From assembly GCA_964505065.1 (NCBI GenBank), contig CAZDGF010000029.1, positions 1 through 44,382 on the forward strand: a stretch of DNA of 44,382 nt, in the 5' to 3' direction. Source of the stretch: JABMMZ01 sp964505065. GTDB lineage: Bacteria > Bacteroidota > Bacteroidia > NS11-12g > UBA955. Shown here one piece after another: positions 9,639-17,201 of this stretch; the stretch's first letter is position 1; the number at the start of each line of letters is the position of its first letter. A model generated the notes under the pieces. The model was not told the DNA's origin. It saw only the letters and a list, made by a program, of their open reading frames with translations, and made no database searches. Made by a program: the position numbers and the translations under genes.

Positions 9639-11093
9639 ATGAAAAGTAAATTTTTAACATTTGGATTAATAGCAAGCATAGCTGCTTTAACCATTACCTC
9701 GTGCAAAGAAGAAAAGTGCGAAACTAAAATAATAACTGAATACTTAGATACCAGTATTAAGTACCAAACTTTAACAGGTTCTATTTCTACTCAAACATTA
9801 GATGCTACAAAAAGATACCTTATTAAAGGTACTGCAAATGTTGAAGATGGCGCTACTTTAACTATACCTGCTGGCACAAGATTATTTGGCGAAAAAAGTA
9901 CCAAAGGTTTATTAATAGTAAAAAAAGGTGGTAAATTAATTGCCAATGGTACATCTGCAAGTCCAATAGTATTTACAAGTAACCAAAGTAAAGGCGAAAG
10001 AGAGCAAGGCGATTGGGGTGGTATAGTAATATTAGGTAAAGCCAATGTTAACCAAAACAATCCTGCTATTGAAGGCGTAACACCTGCTGTAAACTATGGT
10101 ACTTTCCAAAGCACAGCTAACGATGCAGATAACAGTGGTAGCTTACAATATGTGCGTATAGAATATGCAGGTATAGCTTTAACACCAAATAACGAAACAA
10201 ACTCATTAACACTTGGGGCAGTTGGTAGCGGTACTACTGTAGATTATGTACAAGTAACTTACGGTGGCGATGATGGTTTTGAGTGGTTTGGCGGTACAGT
10301 AGAGTGCAAACACTTAGTATCTTTAGCCTCTTGGGATGATGATTTTGATACAGATTTTGGATACAGCGGAAAAGTACAATATGCTTTGTCTATTAGAGAT
10401 CCATTCAATGCCGACCAATCTGGTTCTAATGGATTTGAAAGTGATAATGATGCATCTGGCACAACAGCTACACCAAAAACTTCAGCAGTATTTAGCAATG
10501 TTACCATTCTTGGCCCAGTATTCGACTCTGCAAAAGCGGTAAGCGGAAACTACCAACATGCTTTACATTTAAGAAGAAATACAGAATTATCTTTGTTTAA
10601 CTCTGTAATTGCAGGTTTCCCATTAGGTTTGAATTTAGATGGCACTTTAGCTAACTATACAGCAGGAAATGGTGTATTAGATAAAAACATTATGGTATGT
10701 ATTGGTAATAGAAGAGCTGCTCGTCCTTTCTTTAATGGCTCTACAGCTGCCGATGCAACAGTAGGTACATACTGGACAACAACCAAAAGCAACGAAGTAT
10801 ATACAAAACATGCGCCAGCACAAGGCACACCAGTATATGGCAAAGCTTATGCAGATGCAGGTATCGATGTTAGCTTATTTATGGGTTATAATACCACAGC
10901 TGGTGTTACAGGTTCATACCCAAAAAATCCAATCTTTACATCATTTAGCGGTATAACACAAAGCGGTGCGGCATTTACAGATGCTAAAGTAAGCGGTTCA
11001 TTCTTTACAGTTACATCTTTTAGAGGTGCATTTGGCACAACAGATTGGACAGATGGTTGGGCTAATTTCAATGCTCAAAACGAAACATATTAA
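9639..11093 (+). CDS. Exported lipoprotein, predicted right-handed beta-helix
   Basis: Lipoprotein of 484 residues. The signal peptide ends in a lipobox with Cys22 (LTITSC), followed by KEEK. From about residue 45 the sequence shows the pattern of a Bacteroidota family of surface beta-helix proteins: GTANVEDGATLTIPAGTRLFG, a short LIANGTSASPIVFTS rung, a GDWGGIVILGKA motif, LQYVRIEYAG and VDYVQVTYGGDDGFEWFGGTV. Such genes are often auto-named 'multidrug transporter', for which there is no sequence support. No T9SS sorting domain is visible. It is monocistronic, bounded downstream by a strong hairpin terminator. Family homologues often accompany TonB-dependent receptors; none is adjacent here. 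Function is unknown; ligand or polysaccharide binding is a guess. Confidence 0.75.
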   Translation: MKSKFLTFGLIASIAALTITSCKEEKCETKIITEYLDTSIKYQTLTGSISTQTLDATKRYLIKGTANVEDGATLTIPAGTRLFGEKSTKGLLIVKKGGKLIANGTSASPIVFTSNQSKGEREQGDWGGIVILGKANVNQNNPAIEGVTPAVNYGTFQSTANDADNSGSLQYVRIEYAGIALTPNNETNSLTLGAVGSGTTVDYVQVTYGGDDGFEWFGGTVECKHLVSLASWDDDFDTDFGYSGKVQYALSIRDPFNADQSGSNGFESDNDASGTTATPKTSAVFSNVTILGPVFDSAKAVSGNYQHALHLRRNTELSLFNSVIAGFPLGLNLDGTLANYTAGNGVLDKNIMVCIGNRRAARPFFNGSTAADATVGTYWTTTKSNEVYTKHAPAQGTPVYGKAYADAGIDVSLFMGYNTTAGVTGSYPKNPIFTSFSGITQSGAAFTDAKVSGSFFTVTSFRGAFGTTDWTDGWANFNAQNETY

Positions 11094-11125
11094 TTTTTAA
11101 AAGTAGTATTTTTTATCATAGTAAT

Positions 11126-11158
11126 AAAAAGAGCCTTGCATATTGCAAGGCTCTTTTT
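11126..11158. terminator. Bidirectional intrinsic terminator
   Basis: A perfect stem, gagccttgca / tgcaaggctc, with loop TAT is flanked by five A on the left and five T on the right, so it can end transcription from both sides. It sits between the convergent lipoprotein gene and the LytTR regulator gene. Confidence 0.9.
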
Positions 11159-11191
11159 GTTATTCATTTAATAATAAAAAAAAATAATTAT

Positions 11192-11911
11192 TTACTTTAT
11201 ATTCATTCTTACAGCAAAGGCATCTTTATAATTTTTACCCAAAGGAATATTTTTATTGCCTATTTGCACCTCATGTGCACCTATGCTTTTTACCTTATCC
11301 ATAGCTACAATATAGCTGCGATGTACCCTTGCAAATTTATCTGCTGGCAAGCTTATTTCCATGTTTTTCATGGTTTGTAGGGTAACAATGCGCCTGTCTT
11401 CTGCAGTAAATATTTTTACATAATCTGCAAAAGCCTCTACATACCAAATATCATCATAGTTTATTTTTATCATTTTACTATCTGCTTTTACAAACATGTG
11501 TTCTATGCTCATTTCGGCTTTTGGCTGCTCTTTTTGGCTTTTGAAAGTAAAATATTCTTCCGCTCTTTCAACAGATTTTTTAAACCTATCTAACGATACT
11601 GGTTTTAGCAAATAATCTAAAGCATCTAAACTAAAAGCATCTACAGCATACTCGCTATAAGCAGTAGTAAACACCATTAAAATACCACTGTTTTGTAGCG
11701 ATTTCATAAAATCTATACCGCTAATTTCGGGCATGTGTATATCGCAAAAAATAATGTCTGGCTTTTCGTGGCTGATGGCTTCGGCAGCCTCTATGGCATT
11801 GGCACATTTGGCTATTAGTTTTAAGTTTTCGCATTTGCCAATATGGGCTTCTATTATTTCTAAAGCCAGTGGTTCATCATCTACGGCTATACATTTTATG
11901 GTTTTGTTCAT
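11192..11911 (-). CDS. LytTR-family response regulator
   Basis: Response regulator of 239 residues. The receiver domain spans about 5-120, with the acidic pocket at Asp11/Asp12, phospho-acceptor Asp57 (FCDIHMPEISG), TTAYSEYAVDAF and the conserved KPV lysine. A LytTR DNA-binding domain follows (about 135-237), with YDDIWYVEAFADYVKIFT, the TLQTMKNMEISLP segment and FARVHRSYIV. LytTR proteins bind pairs of short direct repeats about two helical turns apart. Its start overlaps the kinase stop by four bases (ATGA), so the two are translationally coupled and are the cognate pair. Targets are unknown; the paired boxes near 37858 and 41926 are candidates by spacing only. Confidence 0.92.
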   Translation of the reverse strand: MNKTIKCIAVDDEPLALEIIEAHIGKCENLKLIAKCANAIEAAEAISHEKPDIIFCDIHMPEISGIDFMKSLQNSGILMVFTTAYSEYAVDAFSLDALDYLLKPVSLDRFKKSVERAEEYFTFKSQKEQPKAEMSIEHMFVKADSKMIKINYDDIWYVEAFADYVKIFTAEDRRIVTLQTMKNMEISLPADKFARVHRSYIVAMDKVKSIGAHEVQIGNKNIPLGKNYKDAFAVRMNIK

Positions 11912-12963
11912 GGTAATTGTAAGGTTAGTTTTACGGTATATGTTTCTAATTCGTCTTCAATTTTAAGTTGATGCTTATTAGGGTACAAAATATTCAGACG
12001 TATTTGCACATTTTTAAGACCAATGCCGCCAACTCTGTTTTTTTCTAAATTGTTCAATGCCTTGGGTTTATTATTTACTACGCTAAATTGAATACTTTTT
12101 TTTTCATTGTCTATCAAATACTTAATATCAATATAAGAACTGCCAAGGGTAGGGTTTGCTCCATGTTTAAAAGCATTTTCTATAAAATTGATAAATAAAA
12201 AAGGTTCTATCATTTTGCCAAAAGTGCTGCCCTGCACATTCAAATTAATAGTTGTACGCTCGCCCAAACGGTATTTTTCCAATTCTATATAATCTCTAAT
12301 AAACTGTATATCGTCTTCCAATGGCACACGCTGTTTTTGGCTTTCGTATAGCCCAAAGCGTAATATATTGGATAGTTTAAGCACAGCCTCTGGCGCAAGT
12401 TCGCTTTGTTTTAAGGTTAAAGCATATAAATTGTTTAAATTATTGAATAAAAAATGAGGGTTTATTTGCGATTTTAAAAACTGCAATTCGTTTTCAATAT
12501 TTACCTTTTGTAGTTCTTTGTTCCATTGCTCTTTTAAATACCAATTTCTAAATAATTTAATAGAAGTAGTTATTAAAACTGTAAATAAAATATACAAAAA
12601 ATTGATAACAAAGAAGTAGAAAGTCCATATATTTTTTTGGCTTTCGTCCGAAAGGGGAATATACTTATAAGTAGCTATTGAAAGCGGAAAACAAGCCAAT
12701 AAAATACCCATACTAAGGCATAAAATATAGCTTACATATTTGCGTTTAAATAAAAACCATTCTATCAATAAATAATTATTAGCATAGGCTACTATGGCAT
12801 GAAAAAAAATAAATATTGTAGCATTCAGTATATCTCTTTTCCAGCCTATGCCCGAGCCTAAAAGCAGCGACCAAAACAGAATATACAGCAACCAAAATAT
12901 AACATGGTATATTTTATACCTTGAAATAATAGAGAGCAGTTCTGTAAAAAAACGATTGACCAA
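11908..12963 (-). CDS. LytS/YehU-type sensor histidine kinase
   Basis: Membrane sensor kinase of 351 residues from the His_kinase (PF06580) family. Four membrane helices occupy about residues 18-135. The phospho-acceptor is His170 in LKSQINPHFLFNNLNNLY. An atypical ATPase domain follows, with PFLFINFIENAFKHG as N-box and VGGIGLKNVQIRL as glycine box. There is no periplasmic sensor domain of any size, so sensing is probably within or at the membrane. It shares a four-base overlap with the LytTR regulator and lies 8 bases after a small membrane protein gene, forming a three-gene operon. Confidence 0.92.
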   Translation of the reverse strand: MVNRFFTELLSIISRYKIYHVIFWLLYILFWSLLLGSGIGWKRDILNATIFIFFHAIVAYANNYLLIEWFLFKRKYVSYILCLSMGILLACFPLSIATYKYIPLSDESQKNIWTFYFFVINFLYILFTVLITTSIKLFRNWYLKEQWNKELQKVNIENELQFLKSQINPHFLFNNLNNLYALTLKQSELAPEAVLKLSNILRFGLYESQKQRVPLEDDIQFIRDYIELEKYRLGERTTINLNVQGSTFGKMIEPFLFINFIENAFKHGANPTLGSSYIDIKYLIDNEKKSIQFSVVNNKPKALNNLEKNRVGGIGLKNVQIRLNILYPNKHQLKIEDELETYTVKLTLQLP

Positions 12964-12971
12964 TTTGTACT

Positions 12972-13193
12972 TTAATTTGGATTCTTAAAAAAACGCAGAA
13001 TATCTTCGGCCCAATCTATTACCTTGCTTCCGCTTCCAAAGTAATGGCTGCCTACTGCTACCTCCTCGCTATAAATATTGTTGTATTTAAAATAAGCTCC
13101 TGTAACATTGTACGAAATTACATTAGCCAATAGCAATAAACCTATCAAACTCCACGAAAACCATTTTTTTTGCGGTAAATCTTTCAAATTCAT
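12972..13193 (-). CDS. Small single-pass membrane protein leading the LytS/LytTR operon
   Basis: Unrecognised protein of 73 residues with one membrane helix (about 11-31, FSWSLIGLLLLANVISYNVTG) after a short basic segment. A tail of about 40 residues follows that would be periplasmic or cytoplasmic depending on topology. I chose the ATG at 13193 over an upstream TTG at 13205 because the -7 box at 13203-13210 would place the TTG inside the promoter. It precedes the kinase by 8 bases and is very likely co-transcribed, so an accessory or sensory role for the kinase is a reasonable inference. Confidence 0.65.
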   Translation of the reverse strand: MNLKDLPQKKWFSWSLIGLLLLANVISYNVTGAYFKYNNIYSEEVAVGSHYFGSGSKVIDWAEDILRFFKNPN

Positions 13194-13202
13194 TTGGAGA
13201 AA

Positions 13203-13210
13203 CAAACATA
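13203..13210 (-). promoter_or_regulatory. -7 box of the LytS/LytTR operon
   Basis: On the minus strand this reads TATGTTTG, an exact TAnnTTTG match, 9 bases before the ATG at 13193. Confidence 0.55.
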
Positions 13211-13343
13211 GGTAAATTTTATATAAAAATACGATTACTTGAAATTTGGGATTATTGGTGCTGTAAATGCCAATGTTATAGGCTAAATTAAGACATTAAT
13301 ATTGGTAAGAATAATAAGGCAACTTGTATCAGAGATAATTGTT

Positions 13344-13571
13344 TTAGGCATTGGCTATATCGTTCGATAGGTCTGATGCAGGAAAATTAAAAATAGAAAC
13401 ATAGTAGCTGCCTAATAATTCAGCAAAAGTTCTTTTAGTTAATCCTGCTACATCTGCTGCCTGACCAAGAGAAAGTTTTCCTTGCTCATAAAGTTTTGTT
13501 GAAACAAGCATTGCTAAATCTCTATTGTCAACCTCCAAAGTATCTGGTATGTTTATGGTTAATGTTTTCAT
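13344..13571 (-). CDS. UPF0175 family antitoxin-like protein
   Basis: Protein of 75 residues. The central segment EQGKLSLGQAADVAGLTKRTFAELLGSYYVSIFNF matches the UPF0175 (PF03683) helix-turn-helix-like signature, and a short ribbon MKTLTINIPDTLE comes first. UPF0175 proteins are usually the antitoxin half of pairs with PIN-domain or similar toxins. No such partner follows in the 138 bases downstream. The only neighbour upstream is a broken nuclease-like gene 45 bases away. It may be an orphan regulator or a relic of a module. The ATG at 13571 is well supported by the family's N-terminal motif. Confidence 0.75.
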   Translation of the reverse strand: MKTLTINIPDTLEVDNRDLAMLVSTKLYEQGKLSLGQAADVAGLTKRTFAELLGSYYVSIFNFPASDLSNDIANA

Positions 13572-13616
13572 TTTTCAAATATTCTGTTATGCGTAGTATT
13601 TATATTCTTTTATCAG

Positions 13617-14120
13617 TTAAACCAAGTCATTGAGATTAAAAGTGTAAATTTTTTGCTCTGATTTAATCATAAACCATAAACCTGTCTTATCAACCAAAGT
13701 AGTATCAACTTCCTTTAAGAAATTCATTAGGTCTTTAAGTGTTATATTTACAATAAGAAAAACGCTGTCAGTAAATTGAAAGATTTTTTGATAAATAGCC
13801 AATTTGTAGAAGTCTGTTTCAAAGTTTTTATTATTCAATTTGTCGCCATATTTTACCTCAACTATTAGCTTTTGATTATCGACATCATCTTGTCCTCCAT
13901 GAAGAACTAAATCAGGAACAAAGTATGTTTGTTTCAAAAGTCCATTTTCGCTGATTTTTTTAAATAGTTCTGTATTTCATAATTTTGAATAAGAATCTAA
14001 AGCAAGAGTTAAATTTGTTTTATTTACTTCTCCGTTTAATTTTAATGAATCGTAAGTCTTGTTATTGTTGCGTTTTATAATTGTTTGCCAAGTGTAATAA
14101 AGTTGATAGCAAAAATTTCT
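13617..14120 (-). pseudogene. PD-(D/E)XK nuclease-like pseudogene (in-frame TGA)
   Basis: One reading frame runs from 14120 to 13617 and is broken only by a TGA at 13977-13979. Upstream of the stop it encodes ...YQLYYTWQTIIKRNNN... and ...NLTLALDSYSKL; downstream it continues NTELFKKISENG... into PDLVLHGG and KLIVEVKYG. The PD...EVK arrangement is the hallmark of PD-(D/E)XK nucleases such as restriction endonucleases. The longest uninterrupted part is 107 codons and begins only with an internal TTG. No ATG or other normal start is seen, and the 5' end is cut by an in-frame stop next to a palindrome. I read it as a decayed fragment of a longer nuclease gene. Confidence 0.6.
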
Positions 14121-14126
14121 TCAGCT

Positions 14127-14150
14127 ATGGTTCGTGTCTGCACGAACCAT
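14127..14150. repeat. Perfect 10-bp inverted repeat
   Basis: ATGGTTCGTG and CACGAACCAT flank a TCTG loop, followed by TTTTTATT on the plus side. It looks like an intrinsic terminator for the plus strand, yet no plus-strand gene precedes it for over 3 kb. It marks the broken 5' end of the nuclease pseudogene and the start of the repeat region, so a repetitive-element end is equally possible. Confidence 0.6.
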
Positions 14151-14162
14151 TTTTATTAGAAA

Positions 14163-14221
14163 AAACCACCCTCCGCTTGGGCGGAGCAGGCTCTAACCAC
14201 AGGCAAGGAGGGGAATAATAC
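14163..14221. repeat. Dispersed repeat, second copy
   Basis: Bases 14163-14195 repeat 174-206 exactly (33 bp), including the ccgcttgggcgg hairpin. The following aggcaaggaggggaataata matches the end of the left-edge copy with one base deleted, and the middle of the left-edge copy is missing here. The gene-free stretch 14121-14657 is filled mostly by this and the next repeats. Confidence 0.75.
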
Positions 14222-14268
14222 CCATTTGCTTTTAAAAAAGGAGAGGAGTGAGGCAAAAATTAAAAACA

Positions 14269-14510
14269 ATACCCTTATAAACAGTAGCACAGAGGGTATT
14301 CGATTGGTCTAATCGCCTCTGTGGTGGCTACAAAGTTAATTTGATTGGTCTAATCGCCTCTGTGGTTTCCACAGAGTTAATTCGATTGGTCTAATTGCCT
14401 CTGTAGTGGCTACAGCGTTAATATTTTATCGATAATTGCCTCTGAGGAAACCACAGGCTCAATTTGTTATCGATAATTACCTCTGTGGCAGTAACTAAAG
14501 CTAAAACGAA
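14269..14510. repeat. Tandem 41-bp repeats carrying hairpins
   Basis: Five degenerate units: gattggtctaat (or cgataat) followed by gcctctgtgg-like sequence and gttaat. Unit starts near 14301, 14342, 14383, 14430 and 14471 give periods of 41, 41, 47 and 41. Each unit has a potential hairpin; the best is CTCTGTGG-TTT-CCACAGAG at 14358-14376. The lead-in acccttataaaca is shared with the left edge of the window. No open frame of note crosses it. Confidence 0.7.
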
Positions 14511-14520
14511 TAAAGATATT

Positions 14521-14550
14521 AGATGTATATGTTTAAGATGTATATGTTTA
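14521..14550. repeat. 15-bp tandem duplication
   Basis: agatgtatatgttta occurs twice head to tail with no spacer. Confidence 0.8.
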
Positions 14551-14558
14551 ATATAAAA

Positions 14559-14583
14559 TAAACTTTGCGTCTTTGCGTGAAAA
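14559..14583 (+). repeat. aactttgcgtctttgcg repeat, copy 1
   Basis: First of four intergenic copies of a short motif with two TTTGCG cores, all in the same orientation (others at 16639, 16707 and 17578). It lies about 75 bases before fbaB. Confidence 0.65.
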
Positions 14584-14626
14584 TATCCCTCTTAAAAATT
14601 CTTTTTCCCTTTTTTTCAAAAAACCT

Positions 14627-14634
14627 TACTTTTG
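14627..14634 (+). promoter_or_regulatory. -7 box for fbaB
   Basis: TACTTTTG, an exact TAnnTTTG match, 23 bases before the fbaB ATG. A pyrimidine-rich tract lies where a -33 element would be. Confidence 0.5.
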
Positions 14635-14657
14635 CAGCCATTTTAAATAAAAAAAGT

Positions 14658-15716
14658 ATGAGTATTACCAAAATTCAAGAACTTTTAGGTGCAGATGCAG
14701 ATAATTTGCTAAACCACACCTCTAAAACCATAGCAAAAGAACATTTACACCTACCTGGTGCCGATTTTGTAGATAGAATTTTTCAACAAACCAACCGCAA
14801 TCCTCAAGTATTGCGTAGCCTTGGCGATTTGTACAACCATGGCAGATTGTCAGGTACTGGTTATATGAGCATATTGCCTGTTGACCAAGGTATAGAACAC
14901 AGCGCAGGTGCATCTTTTGCGCCTAATCCTATTTTTTTCGACCCAGAAAATATTGTAAAACTTGCCATTGAAGGCGGTTGCAATGCCGTAGCCTCTACCT
15001 ATGGTGTATTGGCAGCTACAAGCAGAAAATATGCCCATAAAATACCTTTTATTGTAAAATTGAACCACAATGAGTTTTTAACCTACCCCAATAAGTTCGA
15101 CCAAATAATGTTTGGCAGTGTAGATGATGCTTGGAATTTAGGTGCTACAGCCGTGGGTGCTACCATTTATTTTGGTTCGCCCGAAAGTGGACGTCAAATT
15201 GTAGAAGTAGCCCAAGCTTTTGAGCGTGCACATGAGTTGGGTATGGCTACAATATTATGGTGCTATTTAAGAAACAATGATTTTAAAAAAGACGGAGTAG
15301 ATTACCATACTGCTGCCGATATTACAGCCCAAGCCAATCATTTAGGTGTAACTATTCAAGCAGATATTATCAAACAAAAATTGCCAACCAATAATGGTGG
15401 TTATACAGCTATTAATTTTGGTAAAACCCATGCCAAAGTATATAGCGAATTAAGCACCAACCACCCAATAGACCTTTGCCGCTACCAAGTAGCCAATTGC
15501 TATATGGGGCGTGCAGGTTTAATTAATAGCGGTGGCGAAAGCAAAGGCGCAACAGATATGGCAGAAGCCGTAACCACTGCCGTAATAAACAAACGTGCAG
15601 GCGGACAGGGTTTAATTAGCGGACGTAAAGCATTTCAAAAACCAATGGCAGAGGGCGTACAATTGCTAAATGCTATTCAAGATGTGTACTTGAATAAAGA
15701 AGTAACTATTGCTTAA
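14658..15716 (+). CDS. fbaB: Fructose-bisphosphate aldolase, class I (FbaB/DhnA type)
   Basis: Schiff-base aldolase of 352 residues that interconverts fructose 1,6-bisphosphate with dihydroxyacetone phosphate and glyceraldehyde 3-phosphate. The sequence tracks E. coli FbaB closely along its whole length: GTGYMSILPVDQGIEHSAGASFA, FIVKLNHNEF, GATAVGATIYFGSPES, AYLRN-like CYLRNNDFKKDGVDYH, ANCYMGRAGLINSGG, INKRAGGQGLISGRKAFQKPM. Length equals the family norm. The frame is open upstream to a TTG at 14565, but the ATG at 14658 gives the family N-terminus (MSITKIQELLGADADNLL) and lies downstream of the promoter. accD follows 34 bases later on the same strand. Confidence 0.95.
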   Translation: MSITKIQELLGADADNLLNHTSKTIAKEHLHLPGADFVDRIFQQTNRNPQVLRSLGDLYNHGRLSGTGYMSILPVDQGIEHSAGASFAPNPIFFDPENIVKLAIEGGCNAVASTYGVLAATSRKYAHKIPFIVKLNHNEFLTYPNKFDQIMFGSVDDAWNLGATAVGATIYFGSPESGRQIVEVAQAFERAHELGMATILWCYLRNNDFKKDGVDYHTAADITAQANHLGVTIQADIIKQKLPTNNGGYTAINFGKTHAKVYSELSTNHPIDLCRYQVANCYMGRAGLINSGGESKGATDMAEAVTTAVINKRAGGQGLISGRKAFQKPMAEGVQLLNAIQDVYLNKEVTIA

Positions 15717-15750
15717 TTCAATTCTTTCTATTATTGTTGTAATATAATAT

Positions 15751-16596
15751 ATGAGTTGGTTTAAACGTGTTTCGGAAGGTATAACTACCAAAACTAAAGA
15801 AAAAAAGGCTACACCCGATGGCTTGTGGGATAAATGCCCGCGTTGCAAAACGCTTACACCACATAAAGATTTGGTGGAGGCAAGGTATGTTTGCCCATCG
15901 TGCGAGTATCATTTTAAAATTAGTTCAAAAGAATATTTTGAAATTCTTTTTGACGACAATAAATTTAAAGAACTTGATGCCAACCTAACTTCTGGCGACC
16001 CATTGAGTTTTACAGATACAAAACCTTATAAAGACAGAGTAAAAGAAAGTATAGCCAAAAGCGGCTTGAAAGATGCCGTAAGAACAGCCGTAGGCAAATC
16101 TAACGGGCGCAAAATAGTAGTGGCTTGTATGGATTTTGGGTTTATAGGCGGTAGTATGGGTAGTGTAGTTGGCGAAAAAATAGCCCGTGCTATAGATTAT
16201 GCCCGAGCAAATAAACACCCAATGGTTATTATCAGCAAAAGTGGTGGTGCAAGAATGATGGAAGCAGCTTTCTCGCTAATGCAAATGGCAAAAACAAGTG
16301 CTAAACTTGCCCTATTAGCCAAAGACGGTATTCCTTATTTCTCTATTCTAACCGACCCCACAACAGGCGGTATTACAGCCTCATTTGCCATGCTTGGCGA
16401 TTTTAATATTGCCGAACCAGAGGCTTTAATAGGCTTTGCAGGACCTCGTGTAATTAAAGAAACCATAGGCAAAGATTTACCAAAAGGCTTTCAAAGCTCA
16501 GAGTTTTTATTAGAACATGGCTTTGTAGATATTATAGTGCATAGAAACGTGTTGAAAGATAAAATTAGCCTTTTATTAAGCCATATTTGGGATTAA
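15751..16596 (+). CDS. accD: Acetyl-CoA carboxylase carboxyltransferase subunit beta
   Basis: Beta subunit (281 residues) of the carboxyltransferase that moves CO2 from carboxybiotin to acetyl-CoA, the committed step of fatty acid synthesis; it needs AccA, which is not in this window. The N-terminal zinc ribbon has Cys29, Cys32 (CPRC), Cys48 and Cys51 (CPSC). The crotonase-like core follows, with DFGFIGGSMGSVVGEKI, SKSGGARMMEAAFSLMQMAKTSA, LTDPTTGGITASFAMLGD and AEPEALIGFAGPRVI, including the oxyanion-hole glycines. Length is standard. The ATG at 15751 gives the canonical MSWFKR start. Confidence 0.96.
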   Translation: MSWFKRVSEGITTKTKEKKATPDGLWDKCPRCKTLTPHKDLVEARYVCPSCEYHFKISSKEYFEILFDDNKFKELDANLTSGDPLSFTDTKPYKDRVKESIAKSGLKDAVRTAVGKSNGRKIVVACMDFGFIGGSMGSVVGEKIARAIDYARANKHPMVIISKSGGARMMEAAFSLMQMAKTSAKLALLAKDGIPYFSILTDPTTGGITASFAMLGDFNIAEPEALIGFAGPRVIKETIGKDLPKGFQSSEFLLEHGFVDIIVHRNVLKDKISLLLSHIWD

Positions 16597-16638
16597 ATTA
16601 ATTAAGAATGAAAAATTAAGAATTAAAAATGAATACCA

Positions 16639-16662
16639 ATAAACTTTGCGTCTTTTCGTGAG
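16639..16662 (+). repeat. aactttgcgtctttgcg repeat, copy 2
   Basis: aaactttgcgtcttttcgtg, one core base changed from copy 1. Confidence 0.6.
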
Positions 16663-16706
16663 TAAAATAATTAAAAATGAAGAATTAATAATTAAGAATA
16701 AAAATC

Positions 16707-16730
16707 AAAAACTTTGCGTCTTTGCTTAAT
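16707..16730 (+). repeat. aactttgcgtctttgcg repeat, copy 3
   Basis: aactttgcgtctttgct, 68 bases after copy 2 and about 80 bases before gcvH. Confidence 0.6.
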
Positions 16731-16811
16731 TAAATAAAAGAAGTTGGCAAAAAATAAGTTAGCAGTGGCAAAAAATCAAAATTCAAAAATCAAAAAATCC
16801 AAAATAATAAG

Positions 16812-17192
16812 ATGAACTTTCCAGAAAACTTAAAATACACCAAAGACCACGAGTGGGTAAGTGTAGATGGCGATACAGCCTCAGTAGGTGTTACCGATTT
16901 TGCACAAAGCGAACTTGGCGACATAGTATTTGTAGAAATAGAAACCAAAGGACAAACTTTAGCTAAAGAAGCTACCTTTGGCACAGTAGAAGCTGTAAAA
17001 ACAGTAAGCGACCTTTTTATGCCTATAAGTGGCGAAATTACAGAGGTAAACCCTGCATTAGAAAGTAATCCAGAGGCTATAAACACCGACCCATACAATA
17101 GCGGTTGGATGGTAAAAATTAAAATTGCAGACAATGCCGAGTTGGCTCATTTATTAGATGTTGCAGCATACAAAGCTTTGATAGGACACTAA
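16812..17192 (+). CDS. gcvH: Glycine cleavage system H protein
   Basis: Lipoyl carrier of 126 residues that shuttles the aminomethyl group among the P, T and L proteins of the glycine cleavage complex. The lipoylation site is Lys63 in FGTVEAVKTVSDL. The family opening NLKYTKDHEWVSVDGDTASVGVTDFAQSELGD and the C-terminal PYNSGWMVKI segment are intact. Length is typical. No other gcv gene is in the window, which is common when the P and T genes lie elsewhere. A VanZ-like gene starts 9 bases downstream and is probably co-transcribed. Confidence 0.96.
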   Translation: MNFPENLKYTKDHEWVSVDGDTASVGVTDFAQSELGDIVFVEIETKGQTLAKEATFGTVEAVKTVSDLFMPISGEITEVNPALESNPEAINTDPYNSGWMVKIKIADNAELAHLLDVAAYKALIGH

Positions 17193-17201
17193 TTAGTTTA
17201 G

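Larger units (their letters stand above)
16597..16811. other. AT-rich intergenic region with short repeats
   Basis: No gene seen. It holds repeated aattaagaatgaaaaatt-like runs and two copies of the aactttgcgtcttt motif (listed separately). A ttggcaaaaaataagttagcagtggc stretch near 16743 resembles the ttggcaa repeats at 9367 and 17694. No exact TAnnTTTG box precedes gcvH. Confidence 0.4.

Noticed and set aside
9639..11093. Multidrug transporter annotation for the beta-helix lipoprotein
   Set aside because: There are no membrane helices beyond the signal peptide. A lipobox followed by beta-helix-like rungs points to a surface lipoprotein.
14127..14157. Intrinsic terminator on the plus strand
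   Set aside because: Hairpin and T-run fit, but there is no plus-strand gene upstream to terminate, so I list it as an inverted repeat rather than a terminator.
14290..14510. Possible CRISPR array because of the 41-bp period
   Set aside because: The units diverge from one another along their whole length. There is no conserved repeat separated by unique spacers, and no cas gene is in the window.
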